Shown: positions 1-9,180 of the stretch, piece by piece
Layout of the letters: every line of letters begins with the position of its first letter
How positions within the stretch are numbered: position 1 is the first letter of the stretch
DNA from: Spirogloea muscicola
Lineage: Eukaryota > Streptophyta > Zygnematophyceae > Spirogloeales > Spirogloeaceae
Direction of reading: 5' to 3'
DNA length: 64,000 bases
Assembly (NCBI GenBank): GCA_009602725.1
Contig: WELB01000192.1
Coordinates: 144,928-208,927, forward strand
The notes under the pieces: model-generated
The model's database searches: none
The model's input: only the letters and a program-made list of their open reading frames with translations
What the model was told of the DNA's origin: nothing
Program-made: the position numbers and the translations under genes

Positions 1-560
1 GGCAAGGGCTGTGAGAAGCCAGCCCGAAAAGAATTGACAAGGTTCGAAGGGGCCAAACTACGAGCTAAGCAGCGACTGCGGGGCCTGAAGAGGCTATGGC
101 AGAACGGGGGAGGATGGACCACTTAGTAGTTACGAGTGAGGAGCCTCACATCCGACAGACTAGCTGCCGGTAAACTATCCCCCTGACGAAAGCCGGAGGC
201 CGCAGCGAGAGCACAGCAAAAGAAGTGCTCGCCCCTAGAGAAGAGGGAAGTGCGCGCCCATAGAGAAGAGGGGCTGGCAAAGCCAGCCCAAAAAAGAATG
301 GACAATGTCCAAAGCAGAAGAAAGAGGAGCCGGAAAGAGGACTACACTACAAAAACACTGCAAAACACAGGCCATGCAGAGGGAAGTCAGTACCCCCGAG
401 TGAGCAACATCAGGTCTGTGTAGAGAGAAGTGGCACTCCCAAATGGGGCAAGGGCTGCGAAAAGCCAGCCCAAAAATCAATTGACAAAGGTTCGAAGGGG
501 CCAAATGATGGAGGGGCCTAAAAAGCGCTAAGCAGCTACGAAGGGGCCTGAAGATGCTAT
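1..560 (-). mobile_element. Cluster of three LINE 3' ends
   Basis: Three 5'-truncated LINE 3' ends lie one behind another, all on the minus strand. The first (about 1-245) still encodes the last ~30 codons of the family 1 protein, ending LSDVRLLTRNY-stop near 123, followed by the non-coding tail. The tail contains a GGGCTG...CAGCCC inverted repeat at about 7-26. The second (about 245-420) has the B-type tail with GGGCTGGC-loop-GCCAGCCC at about 265-286 and ends in the text complementary to SDLMLLTRG. The third (about 420-560) is an A-type tail very similar to the one at 48.56-48.72 kb. No intact gene is present. Confidence 0.75.
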
Positions 561-1570
561 GTTACAGACGGCTCGCCCATAGAAAATCGCCCAATCGCTT
601 ATTTTCACAGCCCTTGGCCCCCATTGGCGCCGGCGCTCGCCCTCCACGCCCGCGCGACGGGCGGACGAACCCCGCAGCCCGCTCTTCCGCCTTTTTGGGC
701 TGGCTTTTTCCAGCCCCTATCCTCAACGGGCGAGCCCTTCATTTCTTCCAGCCCCTCTTCTCTACGGGCGAGCAACTTCCTTGCCAAAAAGTCCAAAAAA
801 AGCAAAACGTAAAAACAACAACAACAACAACCCCGCAGCCCGCGACGGCGCCCCGCCGCGGCCGGCCATGGCCCCGCCGCCGGCGCCGCAGCACGCCGGG
901 GCCGGCCTGTCTCGCTGGCCTGTCCAAGTCGGTGGCTGCGCCCCCCCACCGCACGTCGGTCCTGCACGCGCGTCCGTTTCAGGAGGCCACAGGCACTCCG
1001 CGCCTAGGCACTGCGCTCCTAAACAGCGGCTGAGTGAGCCTGCAGTCCTGCAGAGCAGCTGTAGGAGCAGCGCTTGCGAGCATTAAGGGGTCTTCTTCTC
1101 GAGAAATTCCGGACGCCACCTTTTCTCTCAGCGGCTTCGCAGCCCAGAGGCCGCCTCCTCCGCCAGCTAACCCGCAGGCCCTCGCGACTGCTACACACGA
1201 CTCGTCGGGCCCCGCACCCGATGGGCTGGTATGTTGCTGTTGCCGTCAGCCACGATAGGCCACCGACGAGCATCGGGAGAGCGCTGACAGGCCGTCTGCT
1301 GTCGGGGTTCTGTCTCACACATTGTTGCCATGAGGCTGTTGCGAGCATTATCTGCTGCATCACCAGTACTCAGCGAGACAGACTGAGGTCCCCAGTCTTG
1401 CCAGTAGTTTGCGCAGTCTATTCACGGCATGACACGGTATATCACGTCACAAGGGTCGCTCTTGCCTGTCCAGCGGGTCCCACCTCCTCTCCGATTTGTC
1501 TCGCTCACAAAAAAGCAAGCGCGGCCAGATTAACTCTGTCCCGCCCTCTCCCCACTTTCCACGGAACAAA
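561..1570. other. GC-rich stretch with LINE tail pieces, no gene
   Basis: About 598-630, 690-737 and 745-780 are plus-strand LINE tail pieces, recognised by ...CAGCCCcT..CC.AT/CGGGCGAGCC. The remaining ~800 bases are GC-rich, with proline/arginine-rich chance frames on both strands and no conserved domain or convincing splice pattern. I see no gene here. Confidence 0.5.
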
Positions 1571-2000
1571 GAAGAAGTGGCTCTCCCAATGGGGGCAAGG
1601 GCTGTGAGAAGCCAGCCCGAAAAGAATTGACAAGGTTCGAAAGGGCCAAACTACGAGCTAAGCAGCGACTGCGGGGCCTGAAGAAGCCGACGCGAAAGAA
1701 GCCTACTCTTCACCTCGGCCCCCGGAGTGCCACGCCCACTGTGCGCTGGACCTCCCCTTCGAACCTTGTCAATTCTTTTCGGGCTGGCTTCTCACAGCCA
1801 TTGCCCCCATTGGGAGAGCCACTTCTTCTCACAGCCCTTGCCCCCATTGGGAGAGCCACTTCTTCTTCCCTCCCTCCCTCACTCCCCCCTAGTCACCTTC
1901 TTTCCGCGATTTGGCCTCTCAGTGCCACCAGTCAATCTGGGCGCGCTTCCTTCTTTTCGGGCTCGTCAGATGTGCGTGTGCTGACTCGGGGATATTGGTG
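1571..2000. mobile_element. Two opposed LINE 3' ends
   Basis: A minus-strand A-type tail (about 1571-1690) is followed by a plus-strand A-type tail (about 1752-1880) and a plus-strand C-terminal scrap at about 1950-1995 encoding SSDVRVLTRGY. Within the plus tail the final 37 bases are tandemly duplicated (1791-1827 and 1828-1864), differing by one base. This is typical of slippage at a LINE 3' end. Confidence 0.7.
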
Positions 2001-2149
2001 TCCCCCTTAGCCAGTTGACGAAACATACGTAAGGCTAGGATTGGCCTCCCTTTCAATTTCATGCGCACCGCGCGCCTTCTCTCTTCCACAGGGAAATTTT
2101 CACAGAGACGGGCTCGCCGTCTCCCCCCTTCTCGCCTTTCACAGCCTCC

Positions 2150-2320
2150 GCAATTATGGGGAGAGGGATTTTACGTGTATTTGAAACAAACGAAGGCCAC
2201 AAACGAAGGCCGCAAACGAAGGCCACAATCATGGGGAGAGGAAAAAGCTTCGTGTATTTGAAACAAACGAAGGCCAAATGGCCAAGTACAAAGGCAAGCA
2301 AGGAGAGGGGTGAGGACACT
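2150..2320 (-). repeat. Family 2 LINE tail with tandem CGAAGGCCRCAAA units
   Basis: The text TGTATTTGAAACAAACGAAGG and GGCCAAATGGCCAAGTACAAAGGCAA recurs at 5.60-5.67, 7.66-7.71 and 43.43-43.49 kb. At the last two sites it is the 3' tail of the family 2 LINE on the minus strand. Here the head is present twice (about 2170 and 2251) and the unit CGAAGGCCACAAA is repeated three times at 2189-2230. Confidence 0.6.
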
Positions 2321-2431
2321 CCTCACGGCGCCGCTCCAGCCGCCGCCGCAACCGCCGCCGCCGCCGCCGCCATCGGCTCGTGTCCTCCGCTCTCCTCCAC
2401 CGTGCGGCCGCGCCGGCCCGCGGCGCCCACC

Positions 2432-3406
2432 ATGATGCGCGACGCCAGCGACTCCGGCTCCGTGCTCACCACCAGCGCCACCAGCGCGCCGCGCACCTAC
2501 GATGCCCCCTCCAAGGCCCACGCCTTGGAGGGCCTGGAGGCCGGGGCCTTGGAGGCCCCGGACCTCGGCCCCCTCCCAGCCCGGGCCTCCCAACCCGCCT
2601 CCCACCCCCTCCTGGCACGCCCCCGCCTCTCTGCCCCCTGCTCCCACGACCCGCCGCTGCCCTGCTCCTTGCCTGCAACGCTGGACTGCTGACGGGCTGC
2701 TCGCAGCCCGCGCCCCCCGCTGGCAGGTGCTGTACCACGTCATCAAGACGATCGGAGACGGCCTCCTGCGCCAGTGGCAGACGCCCAGCACCAAGTGGCA
2801 GAAGGCCAAGAACCTGCGCCTGCTCCTCCTGCAGGCCTCTTGTGACATCCACCTCGCACTCCTCAAGCTCTCCGAGCGCATCCCACAATTCCCACCCCTT
2901 GTGGAAACAAAGCTGGAGGCATTCGTCGGCGCCATCCATGTAGCTCGGAGCACCTGCCAGGACGTGATGACGGTGACTCTTGCTGGCCGAGGTCCCTTCT
3001 TGTGGCATGCCTAGATTGTGACAGGCCTGCTCGTGTGCTCTCCGCGCTCTTGCACAGAGAGCACTCCCTTGTCTTGCTGCTTTAGCCCAGATTTGGTTAG
3101 CCCCGTCCCCTGACGGAAGAGGGAGGGGAGTGGCACTGCTAAGGCTTTCATTGTAGAGTCTTAGCGATCTTGACGAGCACAGTCTTTGGCAGTGAGCACG
3201 ATGTGGTTGGGTGTACGCCCCATTTGACGACCTGAGCTCACAGGCTGTAAGCTCTGCGCCTCCTGAATGTGCAGGCTTGGATCCCTGCCGCACTTCACTA
3301 TCCGTCGCCACTGAGTGCTGCTCAGGCTGACTTCTCTGAGAAGCATAAGGGGGTGCTGAAGCAGATCTCTAAGTCGCTCGGAGAGCACAAGTTGGAGAGC
3401 AAATAG
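2432..3406 (+). CDS. Unrecognised three-exon gene
   Basis: I do not recognise this protein. Two exons are well supported: 2727-2972 (82 codons, beginning VLYHVIKTIGDG) and 3326-3406 (ADFSEKHKGVLKQ... ending LESK-stop). Both have AG acceptors, the first has a GT donor, and both are phase 0. Exon 1 probably begins at the ATG at 2432 (MMRDASDSGS). Its end is unclear: the only GT donor before the next acceptor is at about 2462, so either it encodes just ten residues or it uses a non-GT donor further on. The predicted protein is small (about 120-150 residues), helical and hydrophilic, with no signal peptide or membrane segment. LINE tails flank it on both sides, but it is not itself repeated in the window. 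Confidence 0.5.
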
Positions 3407-4384
3407 ACAGGAAGAGTTGGGAGTTGGAGAGCAAAAGTAGCTCGGACAGGTCAGTGGTCGATCAACCCAATACCTTGCTTGTACCGGTTGTTCCGTCGAG
3501 TTGTTCATGCTTGAGAGAAACAAGCCAGAGCTTAGCAGCTCTGAGCTGATTATGACTTGGCCTGTTCTGTATGTCGCGGTTGCTCTCAGGTTGTACCATG
3601 TGCCTCTCACTTTGCTCCGGCGAAACCAGGCGTTTATCGGTCATCGGTGGCAGGCCACATCTTAGCAGTTCCTTTCAAATAAACAAATGTTTCCTCTGTG
3701 GAGCAACACTTTTCTCTTAAATTCCACATTGTCTTGCTTGTGTTGGTTCACTAAGTCATAGAAGAGCAGAGTTGCTTCGCAGAGTAGTGGGGCTAGCAGT
3801 GAAGTCAAGTCTTTTCACTGCAGCACGTCTTGCACAGATTCAATATAAAAGGTGCTGCAACAACTCCACTCTTCCTTTAAAATTGGAGAATCAAACATCC
3901 CTCCCAGCCGGCTGTTCGAGGAGCATAAGCACCTGTGCACCTGGCCACCACCAACCTTGGCACACATCCATCCGCGACGCTGGGACCGGCAACCGGCGAC
4001 CCAATGCATGCTGGGCAGCGAGGCCTTGGGCGAGGCCTCGCCGCCTTGGGGCTTGCGGTGCGGTCGCGGTCGCGGTCGCGGCAGGGCCAGAGGGAGCTAG
4101 AGCGAGCTCCCGTCCCAGCGTGGAGGGCAAGCGCCGGCCGGCGGCGGGCCCGCCAGCGTGCGGCCGGCTCGCCGGGCGGAGTGGCTGCGCAGACGCGGGG
4201 GGCCTTGACGCGGCCATGGCGGCGGTGGCGGACCCGCGGAGTCGGCAGGCACTCTCCGCCAGGGTCGACCCCCCCGGCGGTGGGCCCTGTCCACGCGTCC
4301 GAGCTGCATTGGGCGCCAGCACTCAATCCACAGGACAACCGGCACCCCCCCACCCCCCAACCAAGAAGAAGTGGCAAGAAGTGG
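3407..4384. other. Intergenic region with a duplicated GC-rich module
   Basis: 3407-3980 is ordinary unique-looking DNA and likely holds the 3' UTR of the preceding gene. About 4090-4200 (gagggcaagcgccggcc ... ggcgggcccgccagcg) is repeated in diverged form at about 5170-5250, so it belongs to a GC-rich repeat of unknown type. I see no gene. Confidence 0.4.
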
Positions 4385-4500
4385 CTCTCCCAAAGGGGGC
4401 AAGGGCTGTGAGAAGCCAGCCCGAAAAGAATTGACAAGGTTCGAAGGGGCCAAACTACGAGCTAAGCAGCGACTGCGGGGCCTGAAGAGGCAAGGGCAGT
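4385..4500 (-). mobile_element. LINE 3' tail, A type
   Basis: This is near-identical to the tails at 1-110, 1571-1690 and 7405-7530 and carries the GGGCTG...CAGCCC inverted repeat. It is truncated to the tail alone and abuts a plus-strand LINE fragment. Confidence 0.75.
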
Positions 4501-4514
4501 GAAATAGCCAGCCC

Positions 4515-5030
4515 CCAACCGCTCCCGCGGCTCGGTCGTCATGCCGCTCCAGCAAAGGGCCGACGGTCTCCACGCACGTCGCGTAGACGTTGTGGCCACC
4601 CCACAAGCCGGCGGGCCACGTCTTATCCTGGACGGACGCATACAACCGCTCACACCCAGCCAATGTGCCATCAAGGCTGGGTATGCGGTCGCCTGCGCCG
4701 CTCGAGCTCAAGTACGCTGATCATCCGCGGGAAGACAACTTCTTCCCGCTAGCCATCGACACGCATGGGGCGTTGGGCGCTCGGTGGCTCGAGCTGCTCA
4801 ACCAGCTCGCCAGCCACGCCATCGTCCGCCGCTTCCATGGGGAGCCGGTGGACATGCCTGCAGCCGGGTCGCTAGCGCAAGTGTACCGGACGCGCTTTGG
4901 CCATTTCGCTGCAGAGGTCTATGGCCTGCGTGCCGGCAGAGCCCTCGCTGCTGCCTTTGGCTCTGGCCAGGGGACACCGCCACCGGCCGCCCAACCGAGA
5001 TCCGGAGCTCGGGCCAACGGCCCTTGACCG
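4515..5030 (+). mobile_element. LINE family 1 fragment (endonuclease and C-terminus)
   Basis: Translated pieces match the C-terminal part of family 1: VMPLQQRADGLHARRVDVV at about 4538-4595 is the endonuclease core, and a second frame from about 4710 reads YADHPREDNFFPLAIDTHGA followed by LRAGRALAAAF. The two pieces lie in different frames, so the copy is broken. It is 5'-truncated and lacks the reverse transcriptase. Compare the copies at 47.85-48.35 and 51.85-52.16 kb. Confidence 0.75.
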
Positions 5031-5484
5031 ACCTCGCCCCGCCCCAGTCGCCGTCCACCGCCGCGCTGGCAGCCCGCACAGAGGCCGGATGGAGCTGGCT
5101 GGCGGCGGCCCACGAGCCCTGCACGCTGTAGGGGGCGCGCAGGTCCGCAGCGCAGCCGGCCTTGGCGCCGCCCGGCGGGGGTTAGAGGGCAAGCGCCGCG
5201 CCGTGGGCGGGCCCGCCAGCGCGGGCGCGGCTCGCGGAGCGGAGGGGCTGCGCATCCGCAGGGCCCAGACGACATGTGCTTGATGTTGGACGTACGAGGT
5301 CGCGCTGTCAATCTTCACCCGTGCACTGCGCGATGTGTCACTACTACCTATCGTGGGCGATCCGCGATACAATCAGAAGAGACCTCTCGAGTCAAGTGTT
5401 GACACATACGCCCCCGATCGCAAAGTAGGCGATCGAAGTCGGAAGAGCACGGCACTCCGGGCCGCGAGGCGCAGCCAAGACAGG
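5031..5484. other. GC-rich spacer, no gene
   Basis: This holds the second copy of the GC-rich module noted at about 4090-4200 (here about 5170-5250) and otherwise nothing I can assign. Confidence 0.4.
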
Positions 5485-5680
5485 GGGAAGTGGCTCTCCC
5501 AAAGGGGGGCAAGGGCTGTGAACAGCCAGTCTAAAAGGAATTGACGAGGACATGGCGTCGCAGCTGGCTGCGGGTGTTTCCCGCCACCACGCGGGGCGTG
5601 AAAGAAAAATTGTTGTATATTTGAAACAATCGAAGGCCAATATGGCCAAGTACAAAGGCAAACACATATCATGACGTAGC
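5485..5680 (-). mobile_element. A-type LINE tail followed by family 2 tail
   Basis: 5485-5550 is an A-type tail (ggcaagggctgtgaacagcc). 5595-5675 is the family 2 tail (tatatttgaaacaatcgaag, then ggccaatatggccaagtac). Tails of two different families lie within 50 bases of each other. Confidence 0.6.
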
Positions 5681-5699
5681 AGCTAGCATCTAGCAGCTT

Positions 5700-6106
5700 C
5701 TGGAGCTGCTAGAGGAGTGGGGCAGCAGCAGTGGCAGGAGGAATGGAAGGGGGGGGAAAGAGGGCCGGACGTGCCAACTGCGGCCTTGTCGACCTGTCCT
5801 GCTGGAGCTGCTAGAGGAGTGGGGCAGCAGTAGTAGCAGGAGGGATGGCAAGGGGGGGAAGGAGGGCCGAAAGTGGTATGAGGGCCTTAACGACCTGGCC
5901 TGGCAGCAGGAGCAGGAGGGATGGCGGAGGGGGGAAGGAGGGCCGGCTGCTAGAGGAGTGAGGCAGCAGCAGTGGCAGGAGGAATGGAGGGATGGGGGGG
6001 GGAAGAGGGCCGGAAGTCCCGATTGGGGCCTTGTCGACCTGTCCTGCTGGGGCTGCTAGGGGAGGAGTTAGGCAGCAGCAGTAGCAGGAGGGATGGCGGG
6101 GGGGGG
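5700..6106. repeat. G-rich minisatellite, about four units
   Basis: Units beginning GCTGCTAGAGGAGT (variants) start near 5705, 5809, 5947 and 6051. Each continues with ggcagcagnagtggcaggag, a run of 7-9 Gs, and gggccgg; two also contain ccttgtcgacctgtcctgctg. Unit length is about 105-140 bases. The repeated G runs could form quadruplexes. The array runs straight into the single N at 6107, so its length may be collapsed in the assembly. Confidence 0.75.
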
Positions 6107-6107
6107 N

Positions 6108-6935
6108 GCGTCGGGGAAGCCATAGATTGGCGGCAGCCCTCCGCTCGGCTGCCCGACCTTCTTCGCCTGATACATGGGCTGCTGCCGCTCCCCCGGCTGC
6201 CGCAGCCAGGAAACAATTACCGATGGCGTACATTCTAGGACAAGTTGTATATCAGACATATTCATGAATATCTTGATCACGGGATGGAGTGAGCAGAGCT
6301 CACAGTATTGCCCAATGTATCAGCAACCAAAGGCAACTGGGAAATCAAGACTGGGGGGCTAGTGCAGAGCCAGCCGGGGAGGCCCTCACCTGGGCCCCAC
6401 CGAAGCCGCGGTCGGCGTCGTCGACGGCGTAGTCGTCGGTGAAGCACGACTTCACCTGCCCGAGGATGTCGTCGTACTCCGCCCACGACGAAGGCCAGAA
6501 CTTATCGAGGAAGTTGTCGACGTAGTCGTCGGGATCTGCGCCGCAGTCGGCGCCGGGAAGCTGCTGCTGCTGCTCCTCCTCGGGGCCCTTGCCCTTGCCG
6601 TCGCCGTCGGCTGCGGCAGCGGCGGAGGCCGCAGCAGGGCGGGGCTGGATGCCAGCAAGCGCGGCCTTGCTCAGCGGCGGCTCGGGCGGAGAAGGCTCGT
6701 CGCCGCCGCCAGCTGCGTCGAGCAGCGAGTCGTCAACGTCCACTATGTCGTCCTGGTCGCCGCCGCCCGTCTTGAGGTCAGGCGCCGGCTTGGCTTCGGA
6801 GGCCAGCAGTGGCGCTGGCTTGGGCTCGGCGGCGGCGGTGGCGGCCGCTCCGTCGTCGTCGTCGCCGGCGGCGGCGACGGCGGCGGCGCGAGCGGCGGGC
6901 GCGGGCGCCCAACGGTCGGAAGCGGGGAGGGGCAC
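6108..6935 (-). pseudogene. 5' and 3' truncated gene, possible bHLH-type regulator
   Basis: Two minus-strand exons join in phase. 6390-6935 encodes an Ala/Asp-rich acidic segment containing DDIVDVDDSLLD and DDYVDNFLDKFWPSSWAEYD, with a clean CAG|GTGAGG donor. The next exon starts at about 6200 after GCGGCAG and reads PGERQQPMYQAKKVGQP ... GGLPPIYGFPDA before meeting the N at 6107 and the minisatellite. The DDxxDxFL...SSWAE segment followed by a PMY/PIYGF segment is reminiscent of the N-terminal half of plant LRL/UNE12-type bHLH factors, but no bHLH domain is present, so that is a guess. There is no ATG: the frame opens only at a GTG, and the upstream side is occupied by a LINE tail from about 6955. 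The gene has therefore probably been cut at both ends, or its other exons lie elsewhere in the true genome. Confidence 0.45.
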
Positions 6936-6954
6936 GGGCAGGGGGTGTTCTCAA

Positions 6955-7150
6955 AGAGAGAGAGAGAGTAGTGCGCGCCCATAGAGAAGAGGGGCTGGCA
7001 AAGCCAGCCCAAAAAAGAATGGACAATGTCCAAAGCCAAAGAAAGAGGAGCCGGAAAAAGGACTACATTACAAAACACTGCAGAACACAGAGACGATGCA
7101 GGGAAGCTTAGTACCCACGAGTGAGCAACATCAGGTCTGAGTAGCTCGCT
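6955..7150 (-). mobile_element. LINE 3' end, B type
   Basis: On the minus strand this encodes SDLMLLTRGY-stop near 7130-7100. It continues through the ctctgtgttctgcagtgttt and cttttttgggctggctttg text to the B-type tail end at about 6970. It is almost the same as 250-430 (minus), 56880-57060 and 57050-57245 (plus). The hairpin GGGCTGGC-loop-GCCAGCCC is perfect here. Confidence 0.8.
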
Positions 7151-7274
7151 TAAAGAGACATCGCCTTCCGTGTGGAAGGGTCAGCGGCGGGCTCGCCAGC
7201 GCGGCCGCGGCCGCCACCCCTTCGACTGACGCTGACGCTGCCGAAAGTAACAGCTCTTCCAGTATGACGGCTAT

Positions 7275-7330
7275 GGCTGTGAGAAAGGCTGGCTTTTTCC
7301 AGCCCCTATCCTCAATGGGCGAGCCCTTCT
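7275..7330 (+). repeat. LINE tail piece
   Basis: ggctggctttttccagcccc, then tatcctcaatgggcgagccc. The same text is at about 693-737 and 57115-57155. The stem is GGCTGG/CCAGCC. Confidence 0.65.
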
Positions 7331-7404
7331 CTTTCTTGATGATATCGGCAGCCAAATTTCTTTCTTGTACTGCAATGACGCTTGCTCTAAAAATGACGCT
7401 CTCA

Positions 7405-7640
7405 GAAAGAAGTGCCTCTCCCAATGGGGGCAAGGGCTGTGAGAAGCCAGCCCGAAAAGAATTGACAAGGTTCGAAGGGGCCAAATTACGAGCTAAGCAG
7501 CCACTGTGGGGCCTGAAGAGGCTATGGCAGAAGGGGGGAGGATGGACCACTCAGTACTTACGAGTAAAAAGCCTCACATCCGACAGACTAGCTGCCGGAA
7601 AACTATCCCCCTGACGAAAGCCGGAGGCCGATGTGAGAGG
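7405..7640 (-). mobile_element. LINE family 1 3' end, A type
   Basis: Nearly identical to 1-245: the C-terminal residues ending in the LSD...RLLT-type motif are read on the minus strand from about 7625 to 7545, then the A-type tail with the inverted repeat runs to 7405. It is 5'-truncated and non-coding in practice. It meets the family 2 tail at about 7640. Confidence 0.75.
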
Positions 7641-9180
7641 CCAGCCCAAAAGAGAAATGTCGTGTATTTAAAACAAACGAAGGCCAAATGATCAAGTACA
7701 AGGGCAAGCACATCTGAAGACTTACATGATCTACAGCGGATTGACCCGCTCAGCAACCACGGGTCAAAAATGAAGGTCGCTAATCGATGCCTGAATACTA
7801 GATAGCAGATACGAAGCCCTTTTGCCACCAACTCGAGCTCCCCCAGCCTTCTGGTGCAAAGCATTAGCCTGAGCACGCTGCAAAGAGGCCGGAACTCGTC
7901 ATCGCAAGAACGACAGATATGCAGCTGGCAAGCCCATCTCAGCCGGGAACACATCTGCATGTTGTGTGTAGCCTAGATTGGCAATGTTCTGACAGGAAGT
8001 GTAAGGAACCTCGCCCTACACACGCAGTTAGGGTGAGCAGTCCTTCTGTTCGGCTGTAGGGGGTTTAGGGACCAACCCACTACACAGGCAAAAGCACTAG
8101 CGCATAGGCGCAGCGGAAGACAGGCCTCGTGGCGCCGCCGTCCGGCGGCGACTCCACCTCCTGGGCGCAGGCGGCGCAGCAGGCCCCGCAGCAGAGTGCG
8201 GCGGCGGCTGCGGCGGCGAGCAGCGGCAAGGTTGCTCCTGGGCTTCACTGGTTCCAACTCTTGTCGAGCCTCAGCCCCCAAGGCTCTTCGTGCATCCCCG
8301 TGCCACCCCCCCCACCAGGGGTGTGAGCGGGTCGCCCCATGGCCTGCCAGGCGGCGGGGCAAAGATCCTCACTTGAACGGGCGGATCCTAGCGAGGGGTA
8401 ATTCTGGACGGGCGGGGCCCGCCTCTGGGCGGGCCACTTGCCCGGCAAGCCAGCCCGCCACCTGGCGGGCCCACTTGTACCAAATAGCCAGTCATGCAAT
8501 GCCAACAGAGCCATGTGGCTTCAACAAACGGCTGGTTCATTACAGAGAATGTGGAGACGAGGACCTGAACAGCCAAAGATGTCGACTGCCGCTGGCAGGA
8601 GCTGATCGCATCAGGGGTAATCGGAGTAGTGCTGCAGCTTTCTTTGTTCTGCACCGCCCACTGCGTGGCCAGCTATGTGCGTCGATGCTGGACCTTTATA
8701 GGCCTCCGTCAAAACAACATCGACCAAGGCCCGCGGTCCTCCACCAAGTTGCACGCCCACAATGTTCAGTGTGCGGCGATGATGACGTCCCTGGGCAGCC
8801 ATGGTGATAGGCATGACATTGTTCACTTCCACGACCGCACGGTACCCGTCGTCGCGCATCAAAGCCGCCAGGGCATCGCGGAGGAGGTTGTGAATGCCCA
8901 CCACTTCTGGTCCAGTGGGGCACCGCAGCATGTGAGTGGCGAGCTCAGCACCCTCTGCACGGAAGCCGCACTCACACTGGCGCACCCCAATCAGGGAGTT
9001 AGGTGGGAGGCCGAGGAAGAGTTGAAGCAACGTCCGAAATGCCTCGGAGCTGATGCTGAAGGCGTTGGCCACGGCGTGTGAGGTGATCCAGTCTGTGGCT
9101 CCAGGTGTGGCTAGGGAAGTAAGTCTTGCCAGCCTCCTCAACCTTCTGCAGCGCTCATCTTTTACTGCCGTCACCAGTCT
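7640..9180 (-). mobile_element. LINE family 2, truncated copy with an insertion
   Basis: This matches 43420-44400 closely. 8554-9174 encodes the C-terminal part of the family 2 protein: LARLTSLATPGATDW, the zinc-binding CxC-x12-H-x3-C motif (CECGF...HMLRC), then NVMPIT and LVDVVLTEAYKGP, the region equivalent to the restriction-like endonuclease. 7650-8012 is the remaining C-terminus and 3' UTR down to the GGCCAAATG...GGCAA tail. Relative to the copy at 43.4 kb, about 541 extra bases lie at 8013-8553. The RT domain is missing, so the copy is 5'-truncated. Confidence 0.75.
8013..8553. other. 541-base insertion in family 2 LINE
   Basis: Aligning this copy with 43740-43800 leaves 8013-8553 unmatched. 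The insert is GC-rich in the middle. On the plus strand it could encode GGDSTSWAQAAQQAPQQSA followed by an Ala run and SSGK, ending at AGCGGCAAG|GTTGCT, which looks like a splice donor, as if it were the first exon of some gene. The right flank (gagaatgtggag) loosely resembles the left flank (ggaagtgtaagg), so a target duplication is possible but poor. No transposase or terminal inverted repeat is visible. Confidence 0.45.

Noticed and set aside
5700-6106. CRISPR-like array
   Set aside because: The units are G-rich, 105-140 bases long and without unique spacers; the surroundings are eukaryotic with introns. It is a minisatellite.
8129-8326. Ala/Gln-rich frame as a gene
   Set aside because: It opens at GTG, not ATG, and lies inside a 541-base insert in a LINE; at most a captured exon.
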